A DNA stretch of 64,000 nt from contig CAJXYM010000002.1 in the NCBI GenBank assembly GCA_913063045.1, positions 1 through 64,000 of the forward strand, given 5' to 3'. Under the pieces are notes generated by a model. The model searched no databases. It saw only the letters and a program-made list of their open reading frames with translations, and was not told the origin of the DNA. Positions 48,886-58,532 of this stretch are shown here, one piece after another. Every line of letters starts with the position of its first letter. Within the stretch, counting starts at the first letter, position 1. A program made the position numbers and the translations under genes. This DNA is from an uncultured Flavobacteriales bacterium (GTDB lineage: Bacteria; Bacteroidota; Bacteroidia; Flavobacteriales; BACL11).

Positions 48886-50016
48886 TTAAAGTCTATTATT
48901 CATTTTTACTACCATTTTGTTTTTCCATTCTGTAAAACTACCTAAGCTTATATGTTTTCTACTTTCTTCCATTAACCATAAATAGAATCTTATATTGTGT
49001 AATGTAGCAATTTGTTTGCCAAGTAATTCATTACTTGAAAATAGATGTCTTAAATATGCTCTAGAATATTGCGAGTCTACATATGAGGTTCCGTTAGAGT
49101 CAATTACATTATGATCATTAGCCCATTTTCTGTTTTTTATATTTATTGTCCCCTCTGATGTAAATAGCATTCCATTTCTTGCATTTCTCGTTGGCATAAC
49201 ACAATCAAACATATCGACACCTAAGGCAATATTTTCTAATAAGTTTATTGGCGTACCTACACCCATTAAATATCTTGGTTTATCTTCTGGAAAGATATTA
49301 CAAACTATTTCGGTCATTTCATACATTAATTCATGAGGTTCACCTACTGATAGACCTCCTATAGCATTTCCTTCTCTGTTAAATGAAACTATTTTTTCTG
49401 CTGATTCTACTCTCAAGTCCTTAAATGTACTACCCTGAACTATTGGGAAAAATGTTTGTTCGTAATTATAGGTGGACTCTGTATTATCAAATCTATCACA
49501 ACATCTTTTTAACCATCTATGGGTCATGTGCATAGATTTTTTTGCATATTCATAGTCGCATGGATATGGTGTGCATTCATCAAAAGCCATAATTATATCA
49601 GCCCCTATTGTTCTTTGAATATCTATAGCATATTCTGGAGTAAAAAAGTGTTTTGAGCCATCTATATGAGATCTGAATTCTACTCCTTTTTCTGATATTT
49701 TTCTATTATTAGAGAGTGAATATACTTGGTAACCTCCACTGTCTGTTAAAATAGGTAGATCCCATCCAATAAATTTATGTATTCCTCCAGCTTCTTTAAT
49801 AATATCTAATCCAGGTCTTAAATACATATGGTAAGTATTAGATAGAATTATATCTGCTTTGGTGTCATTAATTAGTTCATGTTGGTGAATCCCTTTAACG
49901 CTTCCATTTGTTCCAACTGGCATGAATATAGGTGTTTGTATTTTTCCATGGCTAGTTGTAATTTCACCCAATCTTGCATTTGAGTTCTTATCTTTTTTCT
50001 TAAGCTTAAATTTCAT
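48886..50016 (-). CDS. tgt: tRNA-guanine transglycosylase lacking the usual zinc cysteines
   Basis: 376 residues. It swaps G34 for preQ1 in tRNAs with GUN anticodons such as the tRNA-Tyr (GTA) above. LTDSGGYQVYSL (D92), FDECTPYPCDY, GGLSVGEPHELM and VDMFDCVMPTRNARNG are intact. The C-terminal zinc motif (CxCxxC) of E. coli is replaced by GTSYVD (residues 309-314) before SQYSRAYLRHLF, with H340 kept. I recall the same change in other Flavobacteria, so it is likely normal for the lineage. Confidence 0.94.
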   Translation of the reverse strand: MKFKLKKKDKNSNARLGEITTSHGKIQTPIFMPVGTNGSVKGIHQHELINDTKADIILSNTYHMYLRPGLDIIKEAGGIHKFIGWDLPILTDSGGYQVYSLSNNRKISEKGVEFRSHIDGSKHFFTPEYAIDIQRTIGADIIMAFDECTPYPCDYEYAKKSMHMTHRWLKRCCDRFDNTESTYNYEQTFFPIVQGSTFKDLRVESAEKIVSFNREGNAIGGLSVGEPHELMYEMTEIVCNIFPEDKPRYLMGVGTPINLLENIALGVDMFDCVMPTRNARNGMLFTSEGTINIKNRKWANDHNVIDSNGTSYVDSQYSRAYLRHLFSSNELLGKQIATLHNIRFYLWLMEESRKHISLGSFTEWKNKMVVKMNNRL

Positions 50017-50058
50017 GTTTACAAAAATAATTTAATTTGAGACTTGCTGATTCTGTTA

Positions 50059-50091
50059 TTGTACAAATCTAGTAACTTATATGTATTTTTG
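50059..50091 (+). promoter_or_regulatory. Promoter of rnpB
   Basis: TTG at 50059-50061 and TATTTTTG at 50084-50091 fit the -33/-7 pattern with a 22-base spacer, directly upstream of the RNA. Confidence 0.65.
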
Positions 50092-50096
50092 TAGTA

Positions 50097-50393
50097 AGTG
50101 ATTATTGATGCTATCGCTTCTTAATTGAAGAGGAAAGTCCGGACACCAAAGAGAAGCATAGCGGATAACATCCGTCCAGTGTAAACTGAGGACTAGTGCA
50201 ACAGAAAGAATGTACAGTTAGGCTGTAGTGAAACCAGGTAAACTCTATGCGGTGCAATGCCATGTATACCAGGATTAAAGGGCTTCTCGTCTTTTCTTGG
50301 GGGGTAGGCAGCTTGAGATAAAGGGTAACTTTTATACTAGATAAATGATAGCACTCATTTTTGAGAACAGAATCCGGCTTATGTATAATTACT
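50097..50393 (+). ncRNA. rnpB: RNase P RNA
   Basis: The catalytic RNA that trims pre-tRNA 5' ends. Ends are set by the P1 pairing AGTGATTAT (50097-50105) with ATAATTACT (50385-50393), one G-U. Conserved blocks are GAGGAAAGTCCGGAC near the 5' end, GTGCAACAGAAAG and AAACC in the middle, and ACAGAATCCGGCTTA near the 3' end. At about 297 bases it is shorter than most type A molecules (about 350-400). Confidence 0.93.
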
Positions 50394-50398
50394 GATTT

Positions 50399-50428
50399 AA
50401 AGCCGACACTTAGGTGTCGGCTTTTTTT
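50399..50428 (+). terminator. Terminator of rnpB
   Basis: A perfect 9-bp GC-rich stem, AGCCGACAC with GTGTCGGCT, has a 4-base loop and is followed by seven T. It is the strongest terminator in the window. Confidence 0.93.
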
Positions 50429-50435
50429 ATCTTTG
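50428..50435 (+). promoter_or_regulatory. -7 promoter element just after the rnpB terminator
   Basis: TATCTTTG is a perfect TAnnTTTG match followed by C. It uses the last T of the terminator run and lies only 4 bases before the next ATG, so a message from it would be nearly leaderless. No -33 TTG is visible. Confidence 0.45.
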
Positions 50436-50439
50436 CACT

Positions 50440-51357
50440 ATGCTTAAAATCTTTGTTTTTATAAGTTTTCCATTTCTATTGTTTTCTCAAGATACTTTAT
50501 TACCTCTTGTAATTTTAGACGATGTAATAATTTCAGAAGAAAGAAATGGTTTTAGTGTTGAAGATTTTATTAACTATGTTAAAAAAGATACTACATTCTA
50601 TAAAGGATTTAAGCATATGAGGTATTTTCAACATAATTTTAAAGGAGAGTTAAATATATATAATAAGCAAAACAAAAAAATAGGATCTTTAATTAAGCAT
50701 GGAACACACTTTTCAGATAATTTAAATGCTTATATTATTTATGATACTTTGTACAGTTCTGGAAAAATATTTAAAAGAAATGGAGAATATAAATATTATA
50801 CTCCAAAAGCTTTTGATGAGGTTTTCTTTCCATCAGATACAATACCTGTATCATTAAATATTAATAAAAAAGAAATTAATAAAGGAAGCGATAGTCAGAA
50901 CATGAGAGATGCGAAAACTATTGGGTTTTCTATAGGGACAGATAATATTGAGCAAAATAAAGGAGGTATTAAAAAGAAATTAGCCATTTTTGATATTGAC
51001 ATGCAGCAATACTATAATTATCTCATTAGTGATACCTTGTATAATGGATATCCTTGTTATATTTTTTCTGTTACAGTTAAAGAAGATTTGTCAAAGAAGA
51101 AAAAGGAAAAAGCACTAGTAAGAAAGGTTATCTCTTTTTTTGACAAAGAAAACCTTAATGTTTTGTTTAGAGAATATAAGTTTATTTATAAAAATTGGCT
51201 TTTAGATTTAGATATCAGCGTTATTGTAAATATGGATTATGTTAATGATAAGCATGTTCCAATGGAAATTAATTATAATGGTTTTTGGAATGTAATATTT
51301 TTTAAATCTGAAAAAGTTGATTTTTCTCTAAGCCTTTCAGATTATAGTATTGATTAG
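50440..51357 (+). CDS. Secreted protein of unknown function
   Basis: 305 residues. Residues 1-17 (MLKIFVFISFPFLLFSQ) are a signal peptide. The mature part is beta-rich with charged turns; it has one Cys (YPCYIF) and a Lys-rich loop (DLSKKKKEKALVRK). It resembles Bacteroidota outer-membrane or periplasmic proteins with a DUF-type fold, but I do not recognise the family. It sits alone between rnpB and rpmH. Confidence 0.8.
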   Translation: MLKIFVFISFPFLLFSQDTLLPLVILDDVIISEERNGFSVEDFINYVKKDTTFYKGFKHMRYFQHNFKGELNIYNKQNKKIGSLIKHGTHFSDNLNAYIIYDTLYSSGKIFKRNGEYKYYTPKAFDEVFFPSDTIPVSLNINKKEINKGSDSQNMRDAKTIGFSIGTDNIEQNKGGIKKKLAIFDIDMQQYYNYLISDTLYNGYPCYIFSVTVKEDLSKKKKEKALVRKVISFFDKENLNVLFREYKFIYKNWLLDLDISVIVNMDYVNDKHVPMEINYNGFWNVIFFKSEKVDFSLSLSDYSID

Positions 51358-51396
51358 ATTTTATTTAATAAGATGTAAAATAATTGTATTTTTATT

Positions 51397-51425
51397 TTGT
51401 AATGTAGAAAAACAGATTAAATTTG
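51397..51425 (+). promoter_or_regulatory. Promoter of rpmH
   Basis: TTG at 51397-51399 and TAAATTTG at 51418-51425 with an 18-base spacer match the consensus well. The rpmH ATG lies 27 bases downstream. Confidence 0.75.
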
Positions 51426-51452
51426 CAATCAACAAAATTAAAGATTTAAGTT

Positions 51453-51611
51453 ATGCCAAAAAGAACGTTTCAACCATCTAACAGAAAGAGAAAAAATAAA
51501 CATGGTTTTATGGATCGTATGTCCTCAGCTAATGGTCAAAATGTTATCTCAAGAAGAAGAGCTAAAGGTAGAACTAGACTAACTGTTTCTGATGAAATGG
51601 GTCACAAATAA
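51453..51611 (+). CDS. rpmH: Ribosomal protein L34
   Basis: A 52-residue gene read directly from the sequence: [19 protein letters not shown], then [20 protein letters not shown] and [12 protein letters not shown]. This is L34, a basic 50S protein. [15 protein letters not shown] and RRRAKGR are the family signature. The gene has its own promoter and terminator. Unlike in many bacteria it is not beside rnpA or dnaA here. Confidence 0.97.
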   Translation: MPKRTFQPSNRKRKNKHGFMDRMSSANGQNVISRRRAKGRTRLTVSDEMGHK

Positions 51612-51637
51612 TTTTGAAAAAGAAATTAAATAAAATT

Positions 51638-51665
51638 AGTGTTGCTTTAGCAACACTTTTTTTTT
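51638..51665 (+). terminator. Terminator of rpmH
   Basis: A perfect 8-bp stem, AGTGTTGC with GCAACACT, has a TTTA loop and is followed by at least eight T. Confidence 0.9.
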
Positions 51666-51770
51666 GTTTTTTTATTAAGAAAATGTTAAAAAGTACTATG
51701 AAATTACATTTATTTTTCTTCGTAATTCTACTTGCAAAAAATGTAATTTAGCAAAAACCAACTTTAAGAA

Positions 51771-54617
51771 ATGCCAAAAAATAATTCTATAAAATCAGTG
51801 TTAATAATAGGAAGCGGGCCTATTGTGATTGGTCAAGCTTGTGAATTTGATTATTCTGGTTCTCAAGCATCAAGATCATTAAGAGAAGAAGGGATTGAAG
51901 TATCTCTCATAAACTCAAATCCAGCAACTATCATGACAGATAAAGTAGTTGCTGATCATGTTTATTTAAAACCTCTTACAACTGAATCAATTATTGAAAT
52001 TCTGGAAGAAAGAAATATTGATGCTGTTTTGCCAACTATGGGAGGACAAACTGCTTTAAACTTATGTATTGATGTTGATGAAAAAGGAATTTGGGAAAAA
52101 TATAATGTTGATATAATTGGAGTCGATATTGATGCTATTCATATCACTGAAGATAGAGAGCAGTTTAGAAAGTTGATGAAAAAGATTAATATTCCTGTTG
52201 CTCCAGCAAAAATAGCAACATCATTTTTACAAGGAAAAGGGATTGCTCAGGAATTAGGATTTCCTTTAGTTATTAGGCCTTCTTTTACTTTAGGTGGGAG
52301 TGGAGCTTCATTTGTGCATACGAAAGAAGAGTTTGAAGATTTATTGTCTAAAGGCCTTCATGCTTCCCCTATTCACGAAGTTTTAATTGATAAGGCAGTT
52401 ATTGGATGGAAAGAATATGAGTTAGAATTATTACGAGACGATAATGATAATGTTATAATCATTTGCAATATTGAAAATCTTGACCCTATGGGTATTCATA
52501 CTGGAGACTCAATAACTGTTGCTCCAGCAATGACATTATCTGACACTACTTATCAGAGAATGAGAACTTTAGCTATAAAAATGATGAGGTCTATTGGTGA
52601 TTTTGCCGGTGGCTGTAATGTTCAGTTTGCTGTTAGTCCAGATGAAAATGAAGATATAATTGCAATTGAAATTAACCCAAGAGTCTCTAGATCTTCAGCA
52701 CTGGCATCAAAAGCAACTGGCTATCCTATTGCAAAGATTGCTGCTAAATTAGCTATTGGATATACACTTGATGAACTTAATAATCAAATTACTAAAAATA
52801 CATCAGCCTGCTTTGAGCCAACATTAGATTATGTTGTTGTTAAGATTCCAAGATGGAATTTTGATAAATTTAAAGGATCTGATACTACTCTGGGATTACA
52901 AATGAAATCTGTAGGTGAGGTTATGGCTATAGGACGTTCATTTCAAGAAGCATTACAAAAAGGCTGTCAATCTTTAGAAATTGGTAGGAATGGATTAGGA
53001 GCTGATGGAAAAGAATTAACTAATCAAGATGAAATCTTACATAAATTAAAATATGCTAGCAGTGACAGGATTTTCAGAGTATATGATGCACTAAGAATTG
53101 GTATTCCAATTAAACGAGTGCACGATATTACTAAAATTGATTATTGGTTTTTACGTCAAATTCAAGAGCTGGTTGTACTTGAAAAGGAAATTAAGAATCA
53201 TTCTATTAATAAAATACCATCCTCATTATTGCTTGAAGCTAAAATGAAAGGTTATGCAGATAGACAAATTGCTCATTTGGTCAACTGCTTAGAAAGTGAA
53301 GTTTATAATCAAAGAAAATTATTAAATATTAATAGAGTTTACAAGTTAGTAGATACTTGTGCTGCTGAGTTTACTGCAGTAACTCCATATTATTACTCTA
53401 CTTTTGAAATGGACAAGGAAATAGGTGGTGTTAGGTCCACGGAAAATGAAAGTATTTCTAGTAAAAAAGAAAAAATTATTGTTTTAGGTTCTGGCCCTAA
53501 TAGAATTGGTCAAGGTATAGAATTTGACTATTCTTGTGTACATGGTGTACTTGCTGCCAAGGAGTGTGGTTTTGAAACTATTATGATTAATTGTAACCCT
53601 GAAACAGTTTCTACTGATTTTGATACTGCAGATAAATTATATTTTGAGCCTGTTTTTTGGGAACATATTTATGATATTATTTTACATGAAAATCCTGTTG
53701 GTGTGATCGTGCAATTAGGAGGACAAACAGCATTAAAACTTGCAGAAAAATTAGAAAGATATAATATTAAAATAATGGGAACCTCCTATAAAGCTTTAGA
53801 TGTAGCTGAGGATAGAGGAAGGTTTTCAGAATTATTAGTTAAACACAATATTCCTTTCCCGGAATTTGCTGTAGCAGAGACTGCTGAAGAAGCGATAACA
53901 ATTTCTAAAAACCTAAACTTTCCTATACTAGTTCGTCCCTCTTATGTTCTTGGAGGTCAAGGAATGAAAATTGTGATTAATGAGCAAGAATTAGAGCATC
54001 ATATTGTTGAACTATTAAAGGATATTCCTGGAAATAGAGTTCTACTTGACCATTATTTAGATAATGCAATTGAAGCAGAAGCCGATGCAATTTGTGATGG
54101 AGAAAATGTTCATATCATTGGAATAATGGAACATATTGAGCCTTGTGGTATACATTCAGGAGATTCATATGCAGTATTACCAACTTTTAATTTAAGTGAT
54201 AATGTGAGACAACAAATTATAGATATTACTAATAAAATTGCAGTAGCTTTAGAAACCGTTGGTCTTATTAATATTCAATTCGCTGTAAAAGATGAGGTTG
54301 TATATGTAATTGAAGCTAACCCTAGAGCTTCTAGAACAGTCCCTTTTATCGCTAAAGCTTATGATGAACCTTATGTTAATTATGCAGCTAAAGTAATGCT
54401 TGGAAAAAATAAAGTTACAGATTTTGAGTTTAATCCTAAAAAAGGTGGGTATGCAATTAAGGTTCCTGTTTTTTCATTTGATAAATTCCCTAACGTTAAT
54501 AAAGAGTTAGGACCCGAGATGAAATCAACAGGAGAGAGTATTTATTTTATTGATGATTTAAAAGATGATTACTTTTTAAAGGTCTATTCAGAAAGGAATT
54601 TATATTTAAGTAAATAA
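51771..54617 (+). CDS. carB: Carbamoyl phosphate synthase large subunit, short form
   Basis: 948 residues. CarB makes carbamoyl phosphate for pyrimidines and arginine. Both ATP-grasp halves are present: the first starts [21 protein letters not shown], and the second [19 protein letters not shown], each with its EINPR or EANPR metal motif ([26 protein letters not shown]). The protein stops after the second synthetase domain (ERNLYLSK), so the C-terminal MGS regulatory domain (about 120 residues in E. coli) is absent. The small subunit gene is not in the window. Confidence 0.95.
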   Translation: MPKNNSIKSVLIIGSGPIVIGQACEFDYSGSQASRSLREEGIEVSLINSNPATIMTDKVVADHVYLKPLTTESIIEILEERNIDAVLPTMGGQTALNLCIDVDEKGIWEKYNVDIIGVDIDAIHITEDREQFRKLMKKINIPVAPAKIATSFLQGKGIAQELGFPLVIRPSFTLGGSGASFVHTKEEFEDLLSKGLHASPIHEVLIDKAVIGWKEYELELLRDDNDNVIIICNIENLDPMGIHTGDSITVAPAMTLSDTTYQRMRTLAIKMMRSIGDFAGGCNVQFAVSPDENEDIIAIEINPRVSRSSALASKATGYPIAKIAAKLAIGYTLDELNNQITKNTSACFEPTLDYVVVKIPRWNFDKFKGSDTTLGLQMKSVGEVMAIGRSFQEALQKGCQSLEIGRNGLGADGKELTNQDEILHKLKYASSDRIFRVYDALRIGIPIKRVHDITKIDYWFLRQIQELVVLEKEIKNHSINKIPSSLLLEAKMKGYADRQIAHLVNCLESEVYNQRKLLNINRVYKLVDTCAAEFTAVTPYYYSTFEMDKEIGGVRSTENESISSKKEKIIVLGSGPNRIGQGIEFDYSCVHGVLAAKECGFETIMINCNPETVSTDFDTADKLYFEPVFWEHIYDIILHENPVGVIVQLGGQTALKLAEKLERYNIKIMGTSYKALDVAEDRGRFSELLVKHNIPFPEFAVAETAEEAITISKNLNFPILVRPSYVLGGQGMKIVINEQELEHHIVELLKDIPGNRVLLDHYLDNAIEAEADAICDGENVHIIGIMEHIEPCGIHSGDSYAVLPTFNLSDNVRQQIIDITNKIAVALETVGLINIQFAVKDEVVYVIEANPRASRTVPFIAKAYDEPYVNYAAKVMLGKNKVTDFEFNPKKGGYAIKVPVFSFDKFPNVNKELGPEMKSTGESIYFIDDLKDDYFLKVYSERNLYLSK

Positions 54618-54872
54618 ATGTTAGTTGGATTATTTAAGTTTTTATTTTGGTTTTTTGTAATTTCATACCTTATAAAGTTTTTAGGTAGAATCTTTGTTCC
54701 AATATTTTTAAAAAGATTTTTGAATAAATCTTCTCAGAGATTTCAACAATATCAAAATACGAAACCTAATAAAAAAGAAGGTGAAGTCACTCTAGAAACT
54801 AAAAAATCTTCTTCAACTTCTACTTCAAAAGATGTTGGCGATTATGTGGATTTTGAAGAGGTTGATGAATAA
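54618..54872 (+). CDS. DUF4834-type small membrane protein
   Basis: 84 residues starting on the base after the carB stop. One long hydrophobic segment (about 4-32, GLFKFLFWFFVISYLIKFLG) is followed by a basic stretch, a Ser/Thr/Lys-rich linker and an acidic tail (DVGDYVDFEEVDE). This matches the small DUF4834 family of Flavobacteria next to YfhO genes. Function is unknown. Confidence 0.8.
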   Translation: MLVGLFKFLFWFFVISYLIKFLGRIFVPIFLKRFLNKSSQRFQQYQNTKPNKKEGEVTLETKKSSSTSTSKDVGDYVDFEEVDE

Positions 54873-54882
54873 AAAAAAAAAA

Positions 54883-57258
54883 ATGAATTTTACTAATATT
54901 AAATCTCATGCAGTAGTTATTTTTCTATTTGCATTGATTTCTTTTACATATTTCTCTCCTTTAATTGAAGGAAAGAGAATTGATGGTCATGATATTAAGA
55001 CTTGGATTGGAATGTCTAAAGAAATTAGTGATTTCAGAAATAGTACTGGTGAAGAGGCTTTATGGACAAATTCTATGTTTTCTGGTATGCCTGCATATCA
55101 AATATCAGTTAAATATTCTTCAAATTTAGTAAGATATATTGATAAAATTATAACTCTAGGATTTCCAAGGCCAGCTAATTTATTATTTCTTTATTTAATT
55201 GGTTTTTATTTATTATTACTGTCTTTAAAAGTTGATTATCGTATTGCTGCAATTGGTGCTTTAGCTTATGCATTTTCATCTTATTTCTTTATAATTATTC
55301 AAGCTGGTCACATGACTAAAGCTCATGCTATTGCATATCTGCCAATGGTAGTTGCTTCAGTTATTTATACTTACAGAGGTAAAATGTTACTTGGTGGTGT
55401 ATTAACCTCTCTTGCTGTAGCTTTAGAGTTATATAGTAATCATCTACAGATAACTTATTATCTTATTTTAATTCTAATCTTTATTGGACTTTATCAATTT
55501 TTTAAAGATTATAAATTAAATAATTTACCCTCTTTCTTTAAAAGATCATCAATTCTTTTATTAGCAGCTTTATTAGCTTCTGGAACTTGCTTTACACGTC
55601 TCAAAACAACTATGGATTATGGTAAAGATAGTACTAGAGGGCAATCCGAGTTAACAAGCAATATTAATAATAAAACAAGAGGTTTAGATAAAGATTATGC
55701 TACACAATGGAGTTATGGTATTGCAGAAACAATGACATTGTTGATTCCAAATTTTCATGGTGGTGCTTCTCAAGGAGAGCTTAGTACTGAATCAGAAACT
55801 TATAATGCTTTTAAAAGAAATCCAAATGCAAAGAAAATCATAAAAAGCTTGCCTCTTTACTGGGGAGATCAACCAATTGTTTCTGGCCCGACATATGCTG
55901 GATCTATTGTTATTTTCTTATTTATTCTTGCTCTGTTTATTGTGAAAGATAGATTTAAATACTGGATTCTCTCTCTAACTTTCTTATCCATAGCTTTAGC
56001 CTGGGGCAAGAACTTTATGCCTTTAACAGATTTTTTCTTAGATTTTGTTCCGGGTTATAATAAATTTAGAGCTGTTTCAATGATCTTAGTAATAGCAGAA
56101 TTTACCTTGCCACTTTTAGCTTTTATGGCATTAAATAAATTTTTGTTTTCTAATGAAATCTCAAAAGAGAAACATTTATATTTAAAGAAATCATTTTTTA
56201 TTACCGGAGGGGTATTATTGTTATTTGCTTTGGTTCCTTCAATGTTTTTTGATTTTGTTGGAGTTAATGATGCAATTCTTTCTAGTAATGGATGGCCAGT
56301 TGATGCATTGCAAAGTGATAGAGCAACAATGCTTAGTAATGATGCTTGGAGATCTTTTGTATTCATACTATTTGTTTTTTCTGTACTATGGTTTTTTGTT
56401 AAGAAAAAAATAGATGTTAAAAAGACTATACTAATTGTTGGTGTACTTCTATTATTAGATATGTGGACTGTTAATAAAAGATATTTAAATAACGATAATT
56501 TTATAAGATCTAGCAAAGTTAAAGTTCCTTATAAACCATCTCAAGCAGATAATTTTATATTACAAGATAAAGATCCTAATTTTAGAGTATTTAATCAATC
56601 TGTCAGTACTTTTAATGATGCAAGTACTTCGTATTTTCATAAATCTATTGGAGGCTATCATGGCGCAAAACTTAAGAGATATCAAGAATTAATAGATGCT
56701 CATATTAGCAAAGGGAATATGAATGTGTTAAATATGCTAAACACTAAATATTTTATTAATCAAAATGGAAAGGTAAACCGTAATAGCCAATCTCTTGGAA
56801 ATGCTTGGTTTATAGATAATATTGAGTTTGTAGATAATGCTGATAATGAAATCTTAGCTTTAAACAACTTTAATCCAAAAAACAAAGCTATAGTTGATAT
56901 TAAATTTCAATCACTTGTAAATGATTATGCTAAAGATTCTCTTTCAATCATTAAATTAAATAGTTATAAGCCTAATTTTTTATCTTATTCCACATCATCA
57001 TCTTTAAATCAAATCGCAGTTTTTTCTGAAATTTTTTATGATAAAGGTTGGAATGCATATATCGATGGAGTATTAGTTCCTCACTTTCGAGCTAACTATA
57101 TTTTAAGAGCCCTAAGTATTCCTAAAGGTTCTCATATTGTTGAATTTAAATTTGAACCTTCTGTTTTTAAAATAGGAGAAAATATTTCTTTGGCTTCTTC
57201 AGTTCTTTTAATAATATTGTTAATTTTTGTTTCTTTAAAGGAACTTAAATTAAAATGA
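54883..57258 (+). CDS. YfhO-family membrane protein
   Basis: 791 residues from the ATG after a 13-base A-run; an alternative ATG at 54865 would overlap DUF4834 by 8 bases. About 12 membrane helices (residues 1-520) precede a periplasmic C-terminal domain (about 540-760) ending in a last helix. Family marks are YFSPLIEGKRIDGHDI, LWTNSMFSGMPAYQI, FSEIFYDKGWNAYIDG and RALSIPKGSHIVEF. YfhO proteins are glycosyltransferase-C-like and in Gram-positive bacteria take part in lipoteichoic acid glycosylation. The role here is probably glycan transfer. The stop overlaps the next gene by 4 bases. Confidence 0.85.
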   Translation: MNFTNIKSHAVVIFLFALISFTYFSPLIEGKRIDGHDIKTWIGMSKEISDFRNSTGEEALWTNSMFSGMPAYQISVKYSSNLVRYIDKIITLGFPRPANLLFLYLIGFYLLLLSLKVDYRIAAIGALAYAFSSYFFIIIQAGHMTKAHAIAYLPMVVASVIYTYRGKMLLGGVLTSLAVALELYSNHLQITYYLILILIFIGLYQFFKDYKLNNLPSFFKRSSILLLAALLASGTCFTRLKTTMDYGKDSTRGQSELTSNINNKTRGLDKDYATQWSYGIAETMTLLIPNFHGGASQGELSTESETYNAFKRNPNAKKIIKSLPLYWGDQPIVSGPTYAGSIVIFLFILALFIVKDRFKYWILSLTFLSIALAWGKNFMPLTDFFLDFVPGYNKFRAVSMILVIAEFTLPLLAFMALNKFLFSNEISKEKHLYLKKSFFITGGVLLLFALVPSMFFDFVGVNDAILSSNGWPVDALQSDRATMLSNDAWRSFVFILFVFSVLWFFVKKKIDVKKTILIVGVLLLLDMWTVNKRYLNNDNFIRSSKVKVPYKPSQADNFILQDKDPNFRVFNQSVSTFNDASTSYFHKSIGGYHGAKLKRYQELIDAHISKGNMNVLNMLNTKYFINQNGKVNRNSQSLGNAWFIDNIEFVDNADNEILALNNFNPKNKAIVDIKFQSLVNDYAKDSLSIIKLNSYKPNFLSYSTSSSLNQIAVFSEIFYDKGWNAYIDGVLVPHFRANYILRALSIPKGSHIVEFKFEPSVFKIGENISLASSVLLIILLIFVSLKELKLK

Positions 57259-58532
57259 AAAAAATATTAGTAATTTCTTATTATTGGCCTCCTAATTCAG
57301 GATCTGGAGTACAAAGGTGGCTTAAATTTAGTAAGTTTCTTCCTTTATTTAATTGGCAACCAATAATTATTACTCCCTCAAATCCATATTCAGAATTATC
57401 TGATTCTAAATTAGAAAAAAATATCTCTAATAATATTCAGGTTGTTAAATATCCTATTTGGGAACCATACTCTTTAAAGGATAAGATCTTTGGTAAACGA
57501 GATCAATCACAAAACTCTGGTTTAATTTCTAATGATGATTCACTTAAAAATAATATCTTTAAGTGGGTAAGGGGCAATTTATTTATTCCAGATCCTAAAA
57601 AGTATTGGATAGAACCTACAGTTAAATCCCTACTTAAAAAAATTAAAGAAGAAAATATTGAATATATTGTTTCAACAGGACCACCTCATTCCATGCATCT
57701 TATTGCATTAGAAATTAAGAAGAAAATCAATAATATTAAATGGATTGCTGACTTTAGAGATCCCTGGAGTAAGCTGGATTTATTAGATGATTTTAATTTA
57801 TCTAAAAATTCAAGAAGTAAACATGAAAGACTTGAATTAGAAGTTTTAAGTAATGCTGATGTAACATTAACAGTCAGCGAATCCTGGGCTAAAGATTTTT
57901 TACAATTAGGGGCTAAAAATGTTAAACTTATTACTAATGGTTACGATAGTGAAGATTTTAATGATTTTAAATCAAAAGAAAATAATAAATTTATTATTGG
58001 TCATTATGGTATTTTAAATCATCTTAGAAATCCTAGTAATTTATGGTTTACTTTAAATCAAATATGCTCTGAAAACTCAGATTTTAATAGTTTATTAGAA
58101 ATTCATCTTTCTGGTAATATTGATAAAATAATTATAGATGAAATAAACTCATTTGCCTTTTTAAAAAATAAATTAAAGTTACTTGGTTATTTAGATCATG
58201 AAAATGTAATAGATGCATATGCTTCATCTTCCTTATTATTACTATTGTTATTTAATTCTGAAAGTGGAAAAGGTAATTACCCTGGAAAATTATTTGAGTA
58301 TTTAGCAACTAGAAAGCCGATATTAGCATTTGGTCCAGCATCTAGTGATGTTAAAGTATTATTAGATCAAGGCTATGGCTTATATCACGACTTTAATATT
58401 TCTAATAACATTTTAGAAAATTCTATTTTAGGTTTTTTCAATAAAACAATTAATTTAAAGACAGTTGAAGATCAAAAATATTCAAGAAAACACTTAACAT
58501 CCGATCTTGTTAATCTTTTAAATGATTTATAA
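57255..58532 (+). CDS. Glycosyltransferase, GT4-like
   Basis: 425 residues with a GT-B fold. The N-terminal ISYYWPPNSGSGVQRWLKF is typical of family-4-like enzymes of Bacteroidota. STGPPHSMHLIALEI and DFRDPWSK mark the N-domain, and GKGNYPGKLFEYLATRKPILAF contains the nucleotide-sugar Glu region. The donor and acceptor are unknown. It sits between the YfhO gene and the flippase, overlapping each, so it is likely part of a glycan operon. Confidence 0.88.
   Translation: MKKILVISYYWPPNSGSGVQRWLKFSKFLPLFNWQPIIITPSNPYSELSDSKLEKNISNNIQVVKYPIWEPYSLKDKIFGKRDQSQNSGLISNDDSLKNNIFKWVRGNLFIPDPKKYWIEPTVKSLLKKIKEENIEYIVSTGPPHSMHLIALEIKKKINNIKWIADFRDPWSKLDLLDDFNLSKNSRSKHERLELEVLSNADVTLTVSESWAKDFLQLGAKNVKLITNGYDSEDFNDFKSKENNKFIIGHYGILNHLRNPSNLWFTLNQICSENSDFNSLLEIHLSGNIDKIIIDEINSFAFLKNKLKLLGYLDHENVIDAYASSSLLLLLLFNSESGKGNYPGKLFEYLATRKPILAFGPASSDVKVLLDQGYGLYHDFNISNNILENSILGFFNKTINLKTVEDQKYSRKHLTSDLVNLLNDL

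Noticed and set aside
54870-54882. A-run as a slippage switch for YfhO
   Set aside because: It lies between a stop and a start codon, so slippage would not change any frame; A-rich stretches before starts are common here.
56055-56516. 153-codon antisense frame inside the YfhO gene
   Set aside because: It is a shadow of a strongly supported coding frame and matches no family pattern.
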